From NCBI GenBank assembly GCA_964398945.1, contig CAYNOT010000006.1, positions 1 through 64,000 of the forward strand: a stretch of DNA of 64,000 bases, given 5' to 3'. The stretch is from JBGTGG01 sp964398945 (GTDB lineage: Bacteria; Bacteroidota; Bacteroidia; Cytophagales; Cyclobacteriaceae). Numbering within the stretch: the first letter of the stretch is position 1; every line of letters begins with the position of its first letter. Below, piece after piece: positions 61,988 through 64,000 of this stretch. Position numbers and translations under genes: made by a program. The notes beneath the pieces were generated by a model, which saw only the letters and a program-made list of their open reading frames with translations, did not search any database and was not told the origin of the DNA.

Positions 61988-63142
61988 ATGTATTTACAGA
62001 GAACAGCCGAAAATGATATTGCCTCAGCAATACGGCACTTTCCAGTAACGGCTGTCATCGGCCCTCGCCAATGTGGAAAATCCACATTGGTAAAGCATCT
62101 GATGCAAAATCATCCTTCCGAAACACTGTACCTGGATTTGGAGCGCCCTTCTGATTTGGAAAAGCTAAACGATGCTGAATGGTTTTTTACTAGCCAAAAC
62201 GACAAACTTATATGTATAGATGAAATCCAGCGGAAGCCCGATTTGTTTCCCCTTATCAGAAGTTTGGTGGACGAATGGAACAGACCGGGCTGTTTTGTGG
62301 TACTCGGTTCGGCTTCCCGCGATTTGCTGATGCAAAGCTCCGAATCGCTGGCCGGACGAATTGTTTATAAACAGTTAACGCCTTTTTTGTGGTCGGAACT
62401 ACACGATACGGGTATAGAAAAATATTTTGAAAGGGGAGGCTTCCCCCGAAGCATATTGGCCGCAAACGATAAGATTTCGTTTGACTGGCGAACCAGTTTT
62501 ATAAGCACGTTTTTGGAGCGCGACCTTTTGCAATGGGTTAATTTCACACCCGCCACCATGAGGCGTTTGTGGCAAATGCTGGCACACGTTAACGGGCAAA
62601 CGGTCAATTATTCAAATCTTGGCAACTCTTTGGGCGTAAGCAACCAGACGGTAAAGAACTATATCGATTTGCTGAAAAGCACCTATATGGTGGATGTGGT
62701 GGAACCTTACGTTTCTAATTTGGGCAAACGCCTGGTAAAAGCGCCAAAAGTTTATATTTCAGATTCGGGCATTGTTGCAGCTCTGCTGGGCATACGTTCT
62801 TTTGCTGAATTGTCAGGACATCCGGCTTTTGGTTCTGTTTGGGAAACGGTGGTGCTTGCCAATTTGCGCGGCACGTTTCCTGATGCGGAAGTTTCGTATT
62901 ACCGTACCGCGGGCGGTGCCGAAATTGATTTTGTTGTACAGCTCAACAACCAGATAATAGCCATAGAATGTAAAGCATCCTACTCGCCCACACTCTCAAA
63001 AGGCAACCATATTGCCATTAACGACATTCAACCCAAACACAGTTTTGTGGTAACACCTTCTTCCGATAGTTGGGCGATGAGCAAAGGGATTGATGCAGTT
63101 TCGCTTGCCGACTTGATGAAAAGGTTAGGTGGCTTTATATAA
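61988..63142 (+). CDS. AAA_14/DUF4143 ATP-binding protein
   Basis: The 384-residue protein has an N-terminal AAA_14 P-loop domain with Walker A GPRQCGKS (25-32), Walker B LICIDEIQRKPD and a sensor region VVLGSASRDLL. A winged-helix-like middle (VNYSNLGNSLGVSNQTVKNY) follows, then a C-terminal DUF4143 domain with an AEIDFVV...IAIECKA block, which resembles a PD-(D/E)xK nuclease-like core. These genes occur in many copies in Bacteroidota accessory regions, and their role is not settled. Here it sits between an hsdS remnant and hsdS, with its own promoter and a large palindrome. Its end overlaps the convergent hsdS by eight bases. Confidence 0.92.
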   Translation: MYLQRTAENDIASAIRHFPVTAVIGPRQCGKSTLVKHLMQNHPSETLYLDLERPSDLEKLNDAEWFFTSQNDKLICIDEIQRKPDLFPLIRSLVDEWNRPGCFVVLGSASRDLLMQSSESLAGRIVYKQLTPFLWSELHDTGIEKYFERGGFPRSILAANDKISFDWRTSFISTFLERDLLQWVNFTPATMRRLWQMLAHVNGQTVNYSNLGNSLGVSNQTVKNYIDLLKSTYMVDVVEPYVSNLGKRLVKAPKVYISDSGIVAALLGIRSFAELSGHPAFGSVWETVVLANLRGTFPDAEVSYYRTAGGAEIDFVVQLNNQIIAIECKASYSPTLSKGNHIAINDIQPKHSFVVTPSSDSWAMSKGIDAVSLADLMKRLGGFI

Positions 63143-64000
63143 ACAGGTTCTGTAAGAGATACTTCTTTTGATTTTCCAATTGTTGCAATAGACTTATCTC
63201 AGTGGCAATCTTGTTGTCTAAAGCAGAAAGAAAATCAGCTATTTTAGTCTGTTCTTCAATGCAAGGAATACCATAATCTTCACTTTTATAAATCTTTGAA
63301 ATAAATATGCGGGATCGTATTCCTGAAGCACCGTAAATAACGTACTCTCCGAAATTGTCCTCTATTTTATTTGCTGAAATATTAGAAGATTTCTTTTCAC
63401 AGATTTCCTCTAATTTCTTTGTCTCCCAATTTGGAAATTCTTTTCCCTTATCATCCTTAAATCTCAATTGCCGAGAAAATATCTTCTTGCTAACTACAGT
63501 CTTTAGCAATTTCAATTCCTCAATTATTTTGATTTGGGTTTGGATTCTTTGGTCAATTAGCGATAGAAATGATGCGATTTTCTCTTGCTCAGGAAGTGAA
63601 GGGAATCTTATTTCTATTCCTTTAATTATAGTCTCGCTAAGGTTTTGTTGTCCACCTTGATTACTCAAATCCCTAATTTCATCATATCGCTTCGATAAAT
63701 TCTGAAATAGAAATAAAGAGTTTAATATTTCATTATTTGTTACAATTGAAGCACAAGCTTGATTCGTTGTTGCTTCTATTCCCAACATTGCAACTTTACC
63801 TCTTGTTTTTCCTTGACCGTACATAGCCATTAGTAAACTACCCTTGGGAAATATTTTTGCGGAAGAATTTGTTAATCCCTTCTTTGTTATTTTTTCCTCC
63901 GTATCATTAATCGTATTAAAATCAATAAGAGATGTCGAAACCCAAGGAATGTTGCCATTCCAATACAAAAGATTGGCTCTGCTTGGTGTTCCGCCTGAGG
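63135..64000 (-). CDS. hsdS: Type I restriction-modification specificity subunit HsdS (5' part beyond window)
   Basis: The frame is open from the right edge and ends at 63135. The visible 288 residues start within TRD1 (SGGTPSRANLLYWNGNIPWV, a standard HsdS motif), continue through LPEQEKIASFLSLIDQRIQTQ (central conserved helix), a second TRD (about bases 63250-63450) and the distal repeat EEQTKIADFLSALDNKIATE, ending NQKKYLLQNLFI. HsdS sets the DNA sequence methylated and cut by HsdM and HsdR, whose genes should lie to the right. TRD2 looks short (about 70 residues) compared with the usual 150, which may signal a deletion. Confidence 0.9.
   Translation of the reverse strand, partial: SGGTPSRANLLYWNGNIPWVSTSLIDFNTINDTEEKITKKGLTNSSAKIFPKGSLLMAMYGQGKTRGKVAMLGIEATTNQACASIVTNNEILNSLFLFQNLSKRYDEIRDLSNQGGQQNLSETIIKGIEIRFPSLPEQEKIASFLSLIDQRIQTQIKIIEELKLLKTVVSKKIFSRQLRFKDDKGKEFPNWETKKLEEICEKKSSNISANKIEDNFGEYVIYGASGIRSRIFISKIYKSEDYGIPCIEEQTKIADFLSALDNKIATEISLLQQLENQKKYLLQNLFI

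Noticed and set aside
61567..63200. Active hsdS inversion switch
   Set aside because: The two hsdS C-termini are similar in protein but clearly different in DNA, and no invertase gene or long identical inverted repeat is visible in the window.

Overview
The window is a stretch of a Bacteroidota chromosome, most likely from the order Cytophagales. The evidence is a gliding-type C-terminal sorting domain (CotH protein), bacillithiol synthesis (bshA), WG-repeat and BT_3928-type proteins, archaeal-type ProRS, NfeD/FloA, many Bacteroidota-style lipoproteins and TAnnTTTG promoter boxes. No tRNA, rRNA, CRISPR array, phage or recognisable transposase was seen. A chromosomal core (about 2.8-61.6 kb) sits between two accessory edges.

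Left edge (1-2.83 kb): a cassette-like run on the minus strand. It holds a truncated SF1 helicase, a 4-TM protein and a TonB-type protein broken by one in-frame stop. The gaps hold attC-like nested inverted repeats and a shared end motif, but no integrase is visible.

Core, 2.8-12.8 kb: an operon for D-glutamate/muropeptide salvage (class A-like serine hydrolase, DUF1611/DgcN-like, enolase-superfamily DgcA-like), then rlmN, a CarboxypepD_reg-like protein, and mutL followed by two tandem rhomboid proteases. 12.8-22.3 kb: a GH3-beta-lactamase fusion whose GH3 half appears to have lost its catalytic residues, bshA, a desaturase relic, a 40-aa lipoprotein, a VWA/MoxR-type ATPase pair and a PIN-PhoH protein. 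22.3-32.3 kb: sucD, a CHASE2 protein with two tandem FecR-like/TPR-like paralogues, and a B12-themed block (meaB, surface beta-propeller lipoprotein, BtuB-type receptor under a cobalamin riboswitch, divergent BtuF-like protein).

32.3-47.7 kb: a WG-repeat protein, floA-nfeD, proS, a low-complexity exported protein with an OmpP1/FadL porin, aroK with a DoxX-thioredoxin protein, DUF1599, folP-cdaA, and a 1077-aa exported WD40-caspase protein. 48-53.7 kb: a PepSY-like protein, an unrecognised three-gene membrane/lipoprotein operon with a DUF922-like putative metalloprotease, CotH, an aldo/keto reductase and a 34-aa Lys-rich peptide. 53.7-61.6 kb: a class C-like serine hydrolase, a glycine-zipper protein, a penicillin acylase-type Ntn hydrolase, DUF1684 and a two-subunit molybdenum hydroxylase (IorA/IorB-like).

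Right edge (61.56-64 kb): a type I restriction-modification island. An hsdS C-terminal remnant starts directly after the molybdenum hydroxylase stop. It is followed by a perfect 18-bp inverted repeat overlapping a promoter, an AAA_14/DUF4143 ATPase gene and a convergent hsdS that runs off the window. Two dispersed palindromic repeat families (two copies each) occur between core genes.
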